Source: Spirochaetales bacterium
GTDB lineage: Bacteria; Spirochaetota; Spirochaetia; DSM-27196; SKKC01
Direction of reading: 5' to 3'
Length of the DNA: 6,522 nt
NCBI GenBank assembly: GCA_007121695.1
Contig: SKKC01000158.1
Location: 1 to 6,522, forward strand
Both the position numbers and the translations under genes were made by a program. The notes below the pieces were generated by a model. The model was not told where the DNA came from and did no database searches. It saw nothing but the letters and a program-made list of their open reading frames with translations. Positions 5,489 through 6,522 of this stretch are shown here, piece after piece (position 1 is the stretch's first letter; the number at the start of each line of letters is the position of its first letter).

Positions 5489-6522
5489 AAAAGATCGCCC
5501 CCATCGTGTTGCTTGTTGCATCGTGCAGTCTCTTTCCCATGGGACCGCTGGAAGTTCAGTCCGTCGCAACTGATCCGCGAAGCGTGACTGTCGAGTTCTC
5601 GCGCCCGCCCGACCCAGCCCGCGCTGAAGCGGCCTTCCTGCTCCAGGAAGACGGGCGCACAGTGTACGGCCACATGACCATAGACGACAGGACCATGGTA
5701 TTCCACCCGGAACGTACCCTCGACTTCGAAAAACCACTGCGCGTCAACATTTCCACCCGCGCCGAGGACCTGCACGGAAACGCGTTGCGGGTGCCATTCC
5801 TGTACCGATTCGGTCGTCACGCGGAAGCGGCTCCGTTGCACATCGAAGCCACAGAACCGTCGAACACCATTGTCGCTCTTTCCTTCTCCGAAGCGGTTCG
5901 GCCCGAGGCGGTCTACGGACATGTACACGTGATTCCGGATGGCCGCTACCGTATCGACTTCGACGACTCGGGGCAGAACCTTCGCTTCGAGTTTCTGTCC
6001 GCAAACGGTTCGCCGGAGCCACACACCATACGGATTGCAGACGGTTTGACGGGCGCGCGCGGAGGCACGCTCGAACAACCTTTCGAATATCACAGACAAG
6101 GTCGGAACGAACCGGCTGACGCCCTTGATGTCGTGTTTTCATTTGTTTCAACAGGTCATGATTCCGTGACAGCGGAAAATGACACAAGCACGTTCGAAGA
6201 GTTCACTCGTGATACGAACCTTCACCTGACCTTCACGAATCCCGTGCGGGCGGACGATCTGCCTGGAGCAATACGCATACACCCGCGTACCCCAGTAGAA
6301 ATCGATGCGGGCGCGGGCGCCTACCTGACCGAAGCATCGATCAGGTTTCCGGGGCAACTCGACCATACGACTGAATACCGGCTGACCGTGGGACCCCGAG
6401 TACACGATATCTATGGTCAGAGCATCGAGAGTCCCAGGTCAGTAAGATTCCGTGCTCGCGAAGAGAGTTTTCGGCAACCGGATGTCGAAGCCATGTATTT
6501 CGACGGACTCGAACTTGTCAAC
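5485..6522 (+). CDS. Lipoprotein with SbsA-type Ig-like repeats, 3' end outside window
   Basis: The frame is open for 346 codons from ATG 5485 to the window end with no stop. MKKIAPIVLLVASC is a textbook lipoprotein signal (lipobox VASC, Cys14). Three Ig-like repeats of the same style as in the upstream gene follow: about 22-110 (VTVEFSRPPD ... DLHGNALRVPFLYRF), 117-203 (VALSFSEAVRP ... FEYHR) and 213-323 (LHLTFTNPVRADDL ... VHDIYGQSIES, SVRFR). The third carries an inserted Ser/Thr/Asp/Glu-rich stretch at about 221-243. The sequence at the edge (DVEAMYFDGLELVN) may begin another repeat. The start overlaps the previous stop (ATGA), and the gene is in the same operon as the channel and adaptor. 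The two lipoproteins look like diverged tandem duplicates. Likely a periplasmic or surface-anchored beta-rich protein; its ligand is unknown. Confidence 0.85.
   Translation, partial: MKKIAPIVLLVASCSLFPMGPLEVQSVATDPRSVTVEFSRPPDPARAEAAFLLQEDGRTVYGHMTIDDRTMVFHPERTLDFEKPLRVNISTRAEDLHGNALRVPFLYRFGRHAEAAPLHIEATEPSNTIVALSFSEAVRPEAVYGHVHVIPDGRYRIDFDDSGQNLRFEFLSANGSPEPHTIRIADGLTGARGGTLEQPFEYHRQGRNEPADALDVVFSFVSTGHDSVTAENDTSTFEEFTRDTNLHLTFTNPVRADDLPGAIRIHPRTPVEIDAGAGAYLTEASIRFPGQLDHTTEYRLTVGPRVHDIYGQSIESPRSVRFRAREESFRQPDVEAMYFDGLELVN

Noticed and set aside
1..6522. The tetranucleotide GTAC appears common through the window
   Set aside because: It looks enriched by eye, but it is spread evenly through coding sequence and fits the frequent TAC (Tyr) and GTA (Val) codons. 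Without a genome-wide count it is not evidence of a modification or regulatory site.

Overview
The window is GC-rich and densely packed, with no RNA genes, insertion sequences or CRISPR arrays visible. It holds one divergent promoter region. To its left, a partial gene reads leftward off the window edge. To its right is a rightward run of four overlapping genes, the last of which also runs off the edge. All five products carry an export signal: a Sec signal peptide in the leftward protein and in the TolC-like protein, and lipoprotein-type signals in the other three. This mix (a TolC-type channel, a lipidated membrane fusion protein, short-signal lipoproteins with SbsA-type Ig-like repeats, a secreted coiled-coil protein and GC-rich codons) is most like a free-living, high-GC spirochaete (Spirochaetaceae-like). 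That assignment is inference from gene style, not from a marker gene.

Layout: (1) minus strand, 1366 to 1, the first 455 residues of a secreted, almost wholly helical protein with tryptophans spaced about every 14 residues; function unknown. (2) 1367-1477, a 111-bp divergent intergenic region with a 17-bp interrupted palindrome (TTGATT-N5-AATCAA) in an AT-rich patch and strong Shine-Dalgarno sites facing both ways. (3) 1478-2842, a TolC/OEP-family outer membrane channel. (4) 2839-4179, a HlyD/AcrA-type periplasmic adaptor with a lipoprotein signal. (5) 4151-5488, a lipoprotein-like protein with three tandem Ig-like repeats and a separate C-terminal domain. (6) 5485-6522 (open at the edge), a second lipoprotein with the same kind of repeats.

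Genes 3 to 6 are joined by overlaps of 4, about 29 and 4 nt, so they almost certainly form one translationally coupled operon. Channel plus adaptor make two of the three parts of a tripartite efflux or export machine. The inner-membrane part (RND, MacB/FtsX-type ABC or MFS) is not in the window and may lie downstream. The two Ig-repeat lipoproteins are the unexpected members: either accessory periplasmic/surface parts of the pump or cargo-related proteins. This coupling is the most interesting feature of the window.
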